Assembly: GCA_013816325.1 (NCBI GenBank)
Contig: JACDEP010000097.1
Location: 1-7,787, forward strand
Direction of reading: 5' to 3'
DNA length: 7,787 nt
Source: Methylotenera sp.
Lineage (GTDB): Bacteria; Pseudomonadota; Gammaproteobacteria; Burkholderiales; Methylophilaceae
The position numbers were made by a program, and so were the translations under genes. Below are positions 1 to 6,194 of this stretch, one piece after another; the first letter of the stretch is position 1; each line of letters opens with the position of its first letter. The notes beneath the pieces are model-generated. The model was not told where the DNA came from, ran no database searches, and was given only the letters and a program-made list of their open reading frames with translations.

Positions 1-2
1 CC

Positions 3-1289
3 TATAGCACACATGCACCTAGTGTGACTTATGCGTTTACCAATATGTTTGTGGACGATGCCTTGTCGGACATGCTCAAGCTCATGATTTACCTGGGGAC
101 GTCATTGATATTCGCTTATAGCCGGCAATATATACAGCAGCGCGATATGTTCCGTGGCGAGTTTTATGCACTGGTATTATTCTCAGTAGTTGGCATGATG
201 GTCATGGTATCAGGCCAGAACATGCTAACGCTTTACGTGGGCCTGGAATTGATGTCACTGAGCCTCTATGCGCTTGTGGCGCTAGATCGAGATAATGCAC
301 GTGCCACCGAAGCCGCGATGAAGTATTTCGTGTTGGGTGCGCTAGCATCCGGCATGTTGCTGTATGGCATGAGTATGATTTACGGCATGACTGGCAGCCT
401 CAATCTCGCTGAAATTAACAATGCCTTGCTCGGCACTCATACATTGCATCCTGCTCTGGTATTAGGCCTCGTGTTCATTGTAGCGGGGTTGGCATTCAAG
501 CTGGGCGCAGTGCCGTTCCAGATGTGGGTGCCGGATGTTTATGAAGGCTCGCCTACATCAGTGACCATGCTGATAGGTTCAGTGCCTAAGCTAGCTGCTT
601 TCGCCTTTGTACTGCGCATGCTGGTACAGGCGTTGCCGGCGCTGGCTATTGATTGGCAGCAAATGCTGTTGTTTATGGCAGTGCTATCCATCATCATTGG
701 TAACGTCACCGCAATCGCGCAAACCAATTTAAAACGCATGTTTGCTTATTCCACCATCTCGCACGTTGGCTTTATGTTATATGGTTTGATGAGCGCGAGC
801 ATGAACGGCTTCATGTACGCCATGTTCTATATGGTCAGTTATGTCATGATGACCCTAGCAGGTTTCGGCATGATTGCGCTGCTATCACGTAAAGGCTTTG
901 AAGCTGACCAGTTAGACGACTTTAAAGGCCTGAACCAACGTAGTCCATGGCATGCATTCTTGATGCTAATCGTCATGTTTAGCATGGCAGGTATACCACC
1001 AACCTTGGGTTTCTATGCCAAGTTCACCGTATTGCAAGCGGCATTACAAGCTGGCTTTGTCTGGTTCGTAGTGTTTGCGGTGCTCATGGCAGTAATAGGT
1101 GCCTATTATTACCTGCGCATCGTTAAGCTAATGTATTTTGATGACCCTGTGGACCACACGCTTATCCAGGCGCCATTGGATATGCGCATCGTTCTAGGGG
1201 TCAATGCCCTGGGTCTGTTGGTACTAGGCCTCATGCCGCAAAAGCTTATGGAAGTTTGTATCTATGCAATTACGAGAAGCCTCAGTTAA
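3..1289 (+). CDS. nuoN: NADH-quinone oxidoreductase subunit N (NuoN), 5'-truncated by window edge
   Basis: This is one of the three antiporter-like, proton-pumping membrane subunits of respiratory complex I, in the cytoplasmic membrane. The reading frame is open back to the first bases of the window, so the gene starts upstream; about 430 residues are visible and roughly 50-60 are missing relative to the usual 480-490. The visible part is almost wholly hydrophobic helices. Conserved family residues are seen: the glutamate of YVGLEL (codon 246-248), the lysine of AFKLGAVPFQMWVPDVYEG (498-500), the lysine of VPKLAAF (588-590), the KRMFAYSTISHVG stretch, and the lysine of GFYAKF (1020-1022), which correspond to the proton-channel lysines of E. 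coli NuoN. Its stop codon directly abuts the next start (TAAATG), so it is probably translationally coupled to the DUF2818 gene. An in-frame GTG at 24 lies inside the protein and is not taken as the start. Identity is very secure. Confidence 0.97.
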   Translation, partial: YSTHAPSVTYAFTNMFVDDALSDMLKLMIYLGTSLIFAYSRQYIQQRDMFRGEFYALVLFSVVGMMVMVSGQNMLTLYVGLELMSLSLYALVALDRDNARATEAAMKYFVLGALASGMLLYGMSMIYGMTGSLNLAEINNALLGTHTLHPALVLGLVFIVAGLAFKLGAVPFQMWVPDVYEGSPTSVTMLIGSVPKLAAFAFVLRMLVQALPALAIDWQQMLLFMAVLSIIIGNVTAIAQTNLKRMFAYSTISHVGFMLYGLMSASMNGFMYAMFYMVSYVMMTLAGFGMIALLSRKGFEADQLDDFKGLNQRSPWHAFLMLIVMFSMAGIPPTLGFYAKFTVLQAALQAGFVWFVVFAVLMAVIGAYYYLRIVKLMYFDDPVDHTLIQAPLDMRIVLGVNALGLLVLGLMPQKLMEVCIYAITRSLS

Positions 1290-1592
1290 ATGAATAATTG
1301 GATATTACTTGCACTTGCCTTTTTAGCAGCCAATCTACCGTGGTTTTCAAACAAGCTGTTCTATGTGGTGCCTGTAGAACTTACCCCACAGAACGGCCAT
1401 AGTAAGCATCTAGGTTGGTGCTTGCTAGAACTTATTGTGCTGTACTTCCTGATGGGTGCAGTGGCTAAGTATGCCGAATACGCTACTTTGGGCGAAATTG
1501 CTCATCAAGGCTGGGAGTTCTACGCAGTCACGGGATGTCTATTCTTGGTATTTGCCTTTCCGGGCTTTGTTTATAAAGTGCTCTGGAAATAA
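1290..1592 (+). CDS. DUF2818 family small membrane protein, nuo-operon tail
   Basis: A 100-residue protein of unknown function that I recognise as the DUF2818 family, which is typically found right after nuoN in betaproteobacteria. Three likely membrane helices are visible at about residues 4-20, 42-59 and 75-97, separated by a short polar loop rich in Q, N, H and K (33-40). No catalytic motif or cofactor site is seen. The ATG follows the nuoN stop with no gap, and a purine-rich GAGAAG stretch about 11 bases upstream (inside nuoN) may serve as a ribosome binding site. The gene is followed by a probable intrinsic terminator, so it is most likely the last cistron of the nuo operon. Inference: an accessory or assembly component of complex I, or a membrane protein needed at the same level; the sequence itself does not show a role. 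Confidence 0.88.
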   Translation: MNNWILLALAFLAANLPWFSNKLFYVVPVELTPQNGHSKHLGWCLLELIVLYFLMGAVAKYAEYATLGEIAHQGWEFYAVTGCLFLVFAFPGFVYKVLWK

Positions 1593-1608
1593 ATCGTATT
1601 TTCTCCAT

Positions 1609-1626
1609 AGTGCCAGCGCACTTTTT
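1609..1626 (+). terminator. Probable Rho-independent terminator of the nuo operon
   Basis: Sixteen bases after the DUF2818 stop codon, a perfect 5-bp stem (AGTGC 1609-1613 with GCACT 1618-1622) closes a four-base loop CAGC and is followed by a run of four more T. The stem is short but the position and T-run fit an intrinsic terminator. No other hairpin with a T-run is seen before the next gene. Confidence 0.6.
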
Positions 1627-1631
1627 CAGCA

Positions 1632-1719
1632 GAATCTACTCGTATTATTAACAAATGTTTCTGCGCGAAGATGCTTGTATATATTCAGTTGTCAATCAGA
1701 AATATCTATAAGTAGATTC
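1632..1719. repeat. Perfect 9-bp inverted repeat in the intergenic region
   Basis: GAATCTACT at 1632-1640 is the exact reverse complement of AGTAGATTC at 1711-1719, with 70 bases between the arms. The left arm sits just after the nuo terminator and the right arm overlaps the candidate -10 element ahead of the metallopeptidase gene. The arms could pair in RNA, or could be two sites for a DNA-binding protein. Role unknown. Confidence 0.6.
1689..1718 (+). promoter_or_regulatory. Weak sigma-70-like promoter candidate for the metallopeptidase cluster
   Basis: TTGTCA (1689-1694, 5 of 6 to the -35 consensus) is followed 18 bases later by TAGATT (1713-1718, 4 of 6 to the -10 consensus). It lies about 40 bases ahead of the start codon at 1757, and a new transcript is expected here because a terminator separates this cluster from the nuo operon. 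The -10 match is poor, so this is tentative. Confidence 0.35.
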
Positions 1720-1722
1720 ATT

Positions 1723-1739
1723 TTGAAAAACCATTTCAA
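1723..1739. repeat. Small dyad in the probable 5' leader of the metallopeptidase gene
   Basis: TTGAAA (1723-1728) and TTTCAA (1734-1739) form a 6-bp inverted repeat around a five-base spacer, nine bases before the ribosome binding site of the next gene. It could be an operator half-site pair or a weak leader hairpin; A/T-rich dyads of this size also arise by chance. Confidence 0.35.
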
Positions 1740-1756
1740 TGATTAACGAGGGCACC

Positions 1757-2620
1757 ATGCGCTTAGATAATGAACGTGAAAGTAACAATGTAGAGGATCA
1801 GCGCGGTAGCGGCGGCGGCTTCTCGGTGGGAGGACGCGGCATCGGCATCGGTACTATTGTAGTTGCTCTGGTCGCTATGTATTTTGGCGTAGATCCTTCC
1901 GTTGTGCTCAATATGGGCCAAGGCCTACAGCAGAATGCACCGCAGGAAACTCAATCAAAACCTATCCCAGCTGACGACCCGATGGCGAAATTTGTCGCCA
2001 AAGTACTGGCAAGCACAGAAGATACTTGGGGCAAGATTTTTGCAGACTCTGGGCAAGAATATGAAGCGCCTAAACTGGTGCTTTTCTCCGGACAAACCCG
2101 CACCGCATGCGGGACAGGCCAAGCCGCCATGGGTCCCTTTTATTGTCCTAACGACAAAAAAGTGTATATTGATTTAAGTTTCTACAAGGAAATGAAAACG
2201 CGCTTTAACGCTCCCGGTGATTTTGCCCAAGCTTACGTTATCGCCCATGAAGTAGGTCATCACGTGCAGAACCTCTTAGGTATTTCTGCTAAGGTGCAGC
2301 AGGCACGTGAAAATGCACGCTCAGGGTCGCAGGCGAACCAGTATTCAGTACGGTTGGAACTACAAGCCGATTGCTTCGCTGGCGTTTGGGCAAACCATGC
2401 AGATGGTGAAAACCGTATATTAGAAGCGGGTGATGTAGAAGAGGCGATGACCGCAGCAGCAGCGATTGGTGATGATGCTTTACAAAAACAAGCGCAGGGG
2501 TATGCCGTGCCAGATAGCTTTACCCATGGCACCTCAGCACAGCGCATGCACTGGTTCAACCAAGGCCTAAATACCGGCAGCTTGAAACAATGTGATACTT
2601 TTAAAACCGGTACACTCTAG
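1757..2620 (+). CDS. ypfJ: YpfJ-like neutral zinc metallopeptidase, membrane-anchored
   Basis: A 287-residue member of the putative neutral zinc metallopeptidase family (Pfam Zn_peptidase, PF04228; E. coli YpfJ). The N-terminus carries the family's opening pattern (RxSxNVEDQRG, residues 7-17), a glycine-rich stretch (17-32), then one membrane helix at about 28-45, so the enzyme domain should lie on one face of the cytoplasmic membrane, probably periplasmic. The catalytic zincin motif HEVGHH is at 164-169 (ligands H164 and H168, catalytic E165); E201 in LELQADCFAG is the likely third zinc ligand. Cysteines at the ACGTG and FYCP positions are family-typical. I chose the ATG at 1757 rather than the in-frame ATG at 1739, because family members begin at this methionine and GAGGG (1748-1752) sits at the right distance. 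The physiological substrate is not known. It is the first gene of a tightly packed four-gene run. Confidence 0.93.
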   Translation: MRLDNERESNNVEDQRGSGGGFSVGGRGIGIGTIVVALVAMYFGVDPSVVLNMGQGLQQNAPQETQSKPIPADDPMAKFVAKVLASTEDTWGKIFADSGQEYEAPKLVLFSGQTRTACGTGQAAMGPFYCPNDKKVYIDLSFYKEMKTRFNAPGDFAQAYVIAHEVGHHVQNLLGISAKVQQARENARSGSQANQYSVRLELQADCFAGVWANHADGENRILEAGDVEEAMTAAAAIGDDALQKQAQGYAVPDSFTHGTSAQRMHWFNQGLNTGSLKQCDTFKTGTL

Positions 2621-2634
2621 AAATCAAGATTAAA

Positions 2635-3180
2635 ATGGACCTCACTGAACACTGGATTAGCTCAGAAGTGATAGCATCAGGCGGGATGCTCACCGTTAGA
2701 CGTGACTTGGTGCGCCTGCAAAATGGCCATACCAGCAATCGCGAATACGTGATGCATCCCGGTGCAGTAGCTGTGGTGCCCATATTGCCAAACGGTCATG
2801 TAGTTTTAGAAAGACAATTCCGCTATCCGCTGCACCAGGTGTTCATTGAGTTGCCGGCAGGCAAGATAGACGCGGGTGAAGATGTGCTCGTCACGGGTCA
2901 GCGCGAGTTGCTGGAAGAAACAGGATACACCGCCACTGAATGGATAAAGTTAGGCCATCAGTATCCTTGTATCGGCTATTCCAATGAGATTATCCATATG
3001 TACTTGGCGCGCGGTTTGCAGGCAGGCCCACATCAGCGTGATGAAGATGAGTCGCTGGAAGTATTTGAAGCGAGTTATGCTGATTGTTTAAGCATGATAC
3101 AAAACGGCCAAATTACCGATGGCAAAACCATCGTTGCTTTATTGCTGGCAGAGCAATATTTGCAAAAAACCAGTGTGTAA
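2635..3180 (+). CDS. Nudix hydrolase, ADP-ribose pyrophosphatase-like
   Basis: A 181-residue cytoplasmic Nudix hydrolase. The full Nudix box GX5EX7REUXEEXGU is present at residues 76-98: G76, E82, then R90-E91-L92-L93-E94-E95-T96-G97-Y98, with the glutamates binding catalytic magnesium. The preceding IELPAGKID and the following YPCIGYSNE resemble ADP-ribose/ADP-sugar pyrophosphatases (the NudF group), which split ADP-ribose into AMP and ribose 5-phosphate. The substrate cannot be fixed from motifs alone: related enzymes act on other ADP- or GDP-sugars. The length fits a complete protein of this group (E. coli NudF is a little longer). The ATG starts 14 bases after the metallopeptidase stop, with only a weak purine stretch ahead of it, so coupling to upstream translation is likely. 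Gene symbol withheld because substrate class is inferred. Confidence 0.93.
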   Translation: MDLTEHWISSEVIASGGMLTVRRDLVRLQNGHTSNREYVMHPGAVAVVPILPNGHVVLERQFRYPLHQVFIELPAGKIDAGEDVLVTGQRELLEETGYTATEWIKLGHQYPCIGYSNEIIHMYLARGLQAGPHQRDEDESLEVFEASYADCLSMIQNGQITDGKTIVALLLAEQYLQKTSV

Positions 3181-3189
3181 ATATTGACT

Positions 3190-4023
3190 ATGAATAAAGT
3201 GCTGCTAGTAGGCTGCGGTGATTTAGGCGCAACAGTCGCAATGCTGCTAGCGAGGTTAGGCCTAGAAACCATAGGGCTCAAACGCAGCCCGGCGAATATC
3301 GAAGGCGTTAGAATAATTCAGGCCGATGTTACACAGACGGAAACCCTCAATCCACTTGAACAAATCCAAGCTGCTATCGTAATCTATTGCGTTGCTGCCA
3401 ACGGCCAAACCGACGAGCAATACAAAGCCCAATATGTGGATGGTTTTCGTAATGTATTAGCCACCCAAAAAGACAATCCCAAACTACAACATGTATTTTT
3501 TGTGTCCAGCAGCCGCGTGTATGGGCAAACTACCCATGATTTATTAGACGAGGCAGATGCCGCAATTCCTGCAGATTTTGGTGGCGAACGCCTGCTGGAA
3601 GCGGAGAACCTACTTAAAAATATCACCTGTAAAAGTACGGTATTAAGACTTTCAGGTATTTATGGCCCGGGTAGGTTGCGTATGTTGAACCTTGCCAAAT
3701 CGCCTAATAACTGGCCTGTACAAAATAGCTGGACTAACCGCATTCACAGAGATGATGCCGCGGCATTCATGGTATTTCTTGTGCAACTAGTATTAGCGGG
3801 AAATACGATCAAGCCTTGCTATATCGTCACGGATTCCAAGCCAGTCAGTCAATATGAAGTGCTGGGCTGGATTGCCGATAGATTAGCAACACCCAAAGCA
3901 ACGAATATACCGCTTGTTGAAGGCGGCAAACGCCTAAGTAACCAAACCATGCGGGCAAGTGGCTTTAAACTGCAATATCCGGATTTTAAATCGGGCTATC
4001 AAGCGCTATTGGCTGCTAATTAA
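3190..4023 (+). CDS. NAD(P)-binding epimerase/dehydratase-like protein, atypical SDR
   Basis: A 277-residue Rossmann-fold protein of the extended/atypical short-chain dehydrogenase group, similar in plan to E. coli YeeZ. The N-terminus has beta strand KVLLVG followed by the nucleotide-binding GCGDLG (residues 8-13). VFFVSSSRVYG (102-112) holds the Ser and Tyr of the usual active site, but the lysine expected four residues after Y111 is a threonine, so classical SDR chemistry is doubtful. LRLSGIYGPGR (152-162) and RIHRDDAA (184-191) are typical of sugar-nucleotide epimerase relatives. Substrate and reaction are unknown. I took ATG 3190 as start; a TTG at 3184 adds only two residues and has no better ribosome binding site. 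It begins 9 bases after the Nudix gene and its stop overlaps the next start by one base (TAATG), so it is probably cotranscribed. Confidence 0.85.
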   Translation: MNKVLLVGCGDLGATVAMLLARLGLETIGLKRSPANIEGVRIIQADVTQTETLNPLEQIQAAIVIYCVAANGQTDEQYKAQYVDGFRNVLATQKDNPKLQHVFFVSSSRVYGQTTHDLLDEADAAIPADFGGERLLEAENLLKNITCKSTVLRLSGIYGPGRLRMLNLAKSPNNWPVQNSWTNRIHRDDAAAFMVFLVQLVLAGNTIKPCYIVTDSKPVSQYEVLGWIADRLATPKATNIPLVEGGKRLSNQTMRASGFKLQYPDFKSGYQALLAAN

Positions 4024-5483
4024 TGCAGATACGTAATATGCGGTCTTTTCTCATCTTGGCTGCCTTACCGCTCGTGCTGTATTCCGGATTGGCGGCATCA
4101 CAGGAGGATTTTACCCAATGGTTGCAGGCTTTAAAGCTGGAAGCGCAAGAAGCCGGTATATCCAATCAAACAGCCAGCGCTGTCATTGAACATATCGATT
4201 ACATTCCTGGTGTAATCAAGTTGGATAGAGCGCAGCCGGAATTTATTAGCCCGTTCTTTGATTATTATTACCGCCGGGTGGATGCCTTAAAAATAGAGCA
4301 TGGCCGCGAGCTGCTAAAAAAACATGAGACCTTATTAAACCACCTTGAAATGCAATATGGCGTTCCCAAGGCCACACTTATTGCGTTTTGGGGTATGGAG
4401 ACTAATTACGGCAGTTATCAAGGTGATATAGACACGCTATCCAGTTTGGCTACGTTGGCTTACGACGGCCGTCGTGCCAATTTCTTCCGCGGTCAGTTGC
4501 TCGATGCTATGCGAGTGATAGAAGCGAGGGAGGCCGATATTGATGATTTTCATGGTTCATGGGCAGGCGCATTCGGCCATATGCAGTTTATGCCAACTAC
4601 CTTACTGACTTATGCCGTTGATGGGGACGGTAATGAGCATATCGATATTGTTAATTCTGAGGCGGATGCATTGGCCTCCGCCGCCAATTATTTGTCGCAG
4701 GTGGGCTGGAATAAGAATGAGCCTGCCATGCTGGAAGTTCAGTTGCCTGAAGGTTTCAATTGGCAAAACGCCCAATTAATTATCAGAAAGCCAGTGGAAG
4801 AATGGGTGAGCTTGGGCGTTAAGATTCCCAAGGAAGATATGGTAGTGGAGGTGACCGAGATTCCTGTGAAATCGGTTAGAAACAAAACAGCCAAAAATAA
4901 ACGTGCGGGCAATAAAAAGGCTTTACTCATCAAGAAGAAGCAGCGCCCTAAAAAGTCAGTAAGACAAAATACGCAGCAAATCGCAGCACAGCATTTATTA
5001 AACTCGCCGTTACCAATCAAGCCTATAAAGGTCACTGCCCATGAAGCTCAGACGCAGAATGAATTCCCTAGCGTAAGTGGCTTAGCAGCGATCGTGTTAC
5101 CACAAGGCTGGCGTGGTCCTGCGTTCATGGTGTTCGATAATTTTGACGTCATGCTGGATTGGAACCGCTCAGTCAATTATGCGTTATCAGTCGCACAATT
5201 AGCCCAGCGCATCAATGGCGGACCACGCGTTTTAGGTGGACAATTAGCAGAAACCGGTGCGCTGACGTTTGAACAAATGTTTGAGTTGCAAGCTACCTTA
5301 GACGAGCTGGGATTTGATGCCGGAGAACCTGACGGTTTCCCCGGGCTAATGACGCAGAGGGCGATTCGTACCTACCAAGTAGAGCAACACCTGCCGGCCG
5401 ATGGCTACGCTAGCCCCAGTTTATTGAAAAGCTTAATGCAAACCAAGGCATTGCTTTTACAAGACAATACTTTAGCGCGTTAA
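4023..5483 (+). CDS. mltB: MltB-family lytic murein transglycosylase with peptidoglycan-binding domain
   Basis: A 486-residue periplasmic enzyme that cleaves the MurNAc-GlcNAc bond of peptidoglycan to give 1,6-anhydro-MurNAc ends. A signal peptide is visible (R4 and R7, hydrophobic 9-23, cleavage near A25/S26); there is no lipobox cysteine, so it should be soluble rather than a lipoprotein like E. coli MltB. The catalytic domain (GH103/SLT_2) spans about 28-400 with the catalytic glutamate E126 in FWGMETNYG, then GAFGHMQFMP (182-191) and GPAFMVFDNFDVMLDWNRS (365-383). A peptidoglycan-binding_1 domain occupies about 415-470 (LQATLDELGF, then DGFPGLMTQRAIRTYQ). Odd: residues about 269-353 form a low-complexity insert, with 15 Lys/Arg among residues 283-314, in the middle of the catalytic domain. 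Its start overlaps the previous stop by one base, and its last 12 bases overlap the convergent dioxygenase gene. An ATG at 4038 is a possible alternative start. Confidence 0.95.
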   Translation: MQIRNMRSFLILAALPLVLYSGLAASQEDFTQWLQALKLEAQEAGISNQTASAVIEHIDYIPGVIKLDRAQPEFISPFFDYYYRRVDALKIEHGRELLKKHETLLNHLEMQYGVPKATLIAFWGMETNYGSYQGDIDTLSSLATLAYDGRRANFFRGQLLDAMRVIEAREADIDDFHGSWAGAFGHMQFMPTTLLTYAVDGDGNEHIDIVNSEADALASAANYLSQVGWNKNEPAMLEVQLPEGFNWQNAQLIIRKPVEEWVSLGVKIPKEDMVVEVTEIPVKSVRNKTAKNKRAGNKKALLIKKKQRPKKSVRQNTQQIAAQHLLNSPLPIKPIKVTAHEAQTQNEFPSVSGLAAIVLPQGWRGPAFMVFDNFDVMLDWNRSVNYALSVAQLAQRINGGPRVLGGQLAETGALTFEQMFELQATLDELGFDAGEPDGFPGLMTQRAIRTYQVEQHLPADGYASPSLLKSLMQTKALLLQDNTLAR

Positions 5484-6101
5484 AAACCATGCTGTAAGGC
5501 TCATCCTATCGCGTGATGCAGGCAACACTTCATGGTAAAAAGTATCCGACAAAAACACAACTAACCTGCTTCCTATAGGCAAAATGTCTAGATATTCGCT
5601 ATCGCTGTCGCCGTTCATATATAAACGCAGATGCCCACCATCGTCATCATGCCAATCCGGATTCAGGTACAGGACAGCGCTAATTTGGCGTAATGGTTTG
5701 CCATCGTTAATTGACTTGAATCGATCGATATGTTTTTTGTAAGCGGCACCTGCTGGATAAAGTGCAAGATGGCTTTCCAGCGCAAATAACCCCAGGTACA
5801 GCGCTTGATTTAACGCCAGACGTAAGATTTCCATCTGGGTAAAGTACGCTCGCTGGGCGTGGGTTGCATCGGCTTCATTTAGCCAGTAAATCAAATCTCC
5901 GCGAAGGTTCTTATTGACCATTTGATGTAGCCGCCCCGTGCCTGCGTCTTGCAATAGAGCGCTTACATTCAATGCAGAGATTTCTGCGGCTAATCCTAAT
6001 GCAGTAGATATAGGAAGAAAATCATCGATAGCCGCAAAACCTTGTTGGGTAATTTTGCTAATCAACTCTTCAATATTTTGCACGGAATAATCATTAATCA
6101 T
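5472..6101 (-). CDS. 2OG-Fe(II) dioxygenase, prolyl 4-hydroxylase-like
   Basis: A 209-residue protein with the double-stranded beta-helix signature of 2-oxoglutarate/Fe(II)-dependent dioxygenases, closest in motif layout to the prolyl 4-hydroxylase (P4Hc/EGLN-like) group. The iron-binding triad is visible as H124-x-D126 (AYKKHIDRF) and H190 (TFYHEVLPA), and R199 (RMSLTAWF) is placed to bind the 2-oxoglutarate carboxylate. RQISAVLYLNPDW followed by GGHLRLY (138-161) is the family core. The substrate, whether protein or small molecule, is not evident. No signal peptide, so cytoplasmic. The ATG at 6101 is the first canonical start after an in-frame stop; there is no Shine-Dalgarno sequence, and a perfect TATAAT lies six bases upstream, suggesting a leaderless transcript. 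It runs opposite to mltB, overlapping it tail to tail, and diverges from the tRNA gene. Confidence 0.9.
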   Translation of the reverse strand: MINDYSVQNIEELISKITQQGFAAIDDFLPISTALGLAAEISALNVSALLQDAGTGRLHQMVNKNLRGDLIYWLNEADATHAQRAYFTQMEILRLALNQALYLGLFALESHLALYPAGAAYKKHIDRFKSINDGKPLRQISAVLYLNPDWHDDDGGHLRLYMNGDSDSEYLDILPIGSRLVVFLSDTFYHEVLPASRDRMSLTAWFLTR

Positions 6102-6107
6102 TCGTTT

Positions 6108-6136
6108 ATTATAACGTTTGAAGTTTGCGCCAAAAG
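6108..6136 (-). promoter_or_regulatory. Promoter candidate for the dioxygenase gene, leaderless layout
   Basis: On the minus strand a perfect TATAAT occupies 6113-6108, and the six bases that follow lead straight to the ATG at 6101, so transcription would begin at or next to the start codon. The -35 region is poor (TTTTGG-like at 6135-6130, 16-base spacing). The perfect -10 is the main evidence. Confidence 0.45.
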
Positions 6137-6153
6137 CCGCAATCAGCTAAAAT
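6125..6153 (+). promoter_or_regulatory. Promoter candidate for tRNA-Val (and thrS), with GC-rich discriminator
   Basis: TTGCGC (6125-6130) and TAAAAT (6148-6153, 5 of 6 to consensus) are separated by an ideal 17 bases. The -10 is followed directly by CGCGC, the GC-rich discriminator typical of stringently controlled stable-RNA promoters. A start near 6160 would leave a leader of about 35 bases before the mature tRNA. The element overlaps the presumed upstream part of the divergent dioxygenase promoter. Confidence 0.5.
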
Positions 6154-6194
6154 CGCGCTCTGTTTGAAATTAGTCATGCGTGATTAATTGAATT

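Noticed and set aside
24..26. GTG as the start of nuoN
   Set aside because: The frame remains open to the window edge and the visible protein begins mid-domain compared with full-length NuoN; the true start lies upstream.
1739..1741. Upstream in-frame ATG for the zinc metallopeptidase
   Set aside because: It adds six residues not found in the family, whereas ATG 1757 matches the family N-terminus and has GAGGG at proper spacing. The upstream ATG also overlaps a dyad and has no ribosome binding site.
1456..1746. A 96-codon plus-strand open frame crossing the end of the DUF2818 gene into the intergenic region
   Set aside because: It mostly shadows the DUF2818 gene in another frame, has no plausible ribosome binding site or domain, and runs through the terminator hairpin.
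4023..4110. Lipoprotein signal in the transglycosylase
   Set aside because: There is no cysteine at the expected position after the hydrophobic segment; the sequence fits an ordinary secretory signal peptide.
4739..5035. Minus-strand open frame opposite the lysine-rich part of the transglycosylase
   Set aside because: Its hydrophobic Phe/Leu-rich sequence is simply the complement of Lys/Glu-rich codons; no ribosome binding site or independent support.
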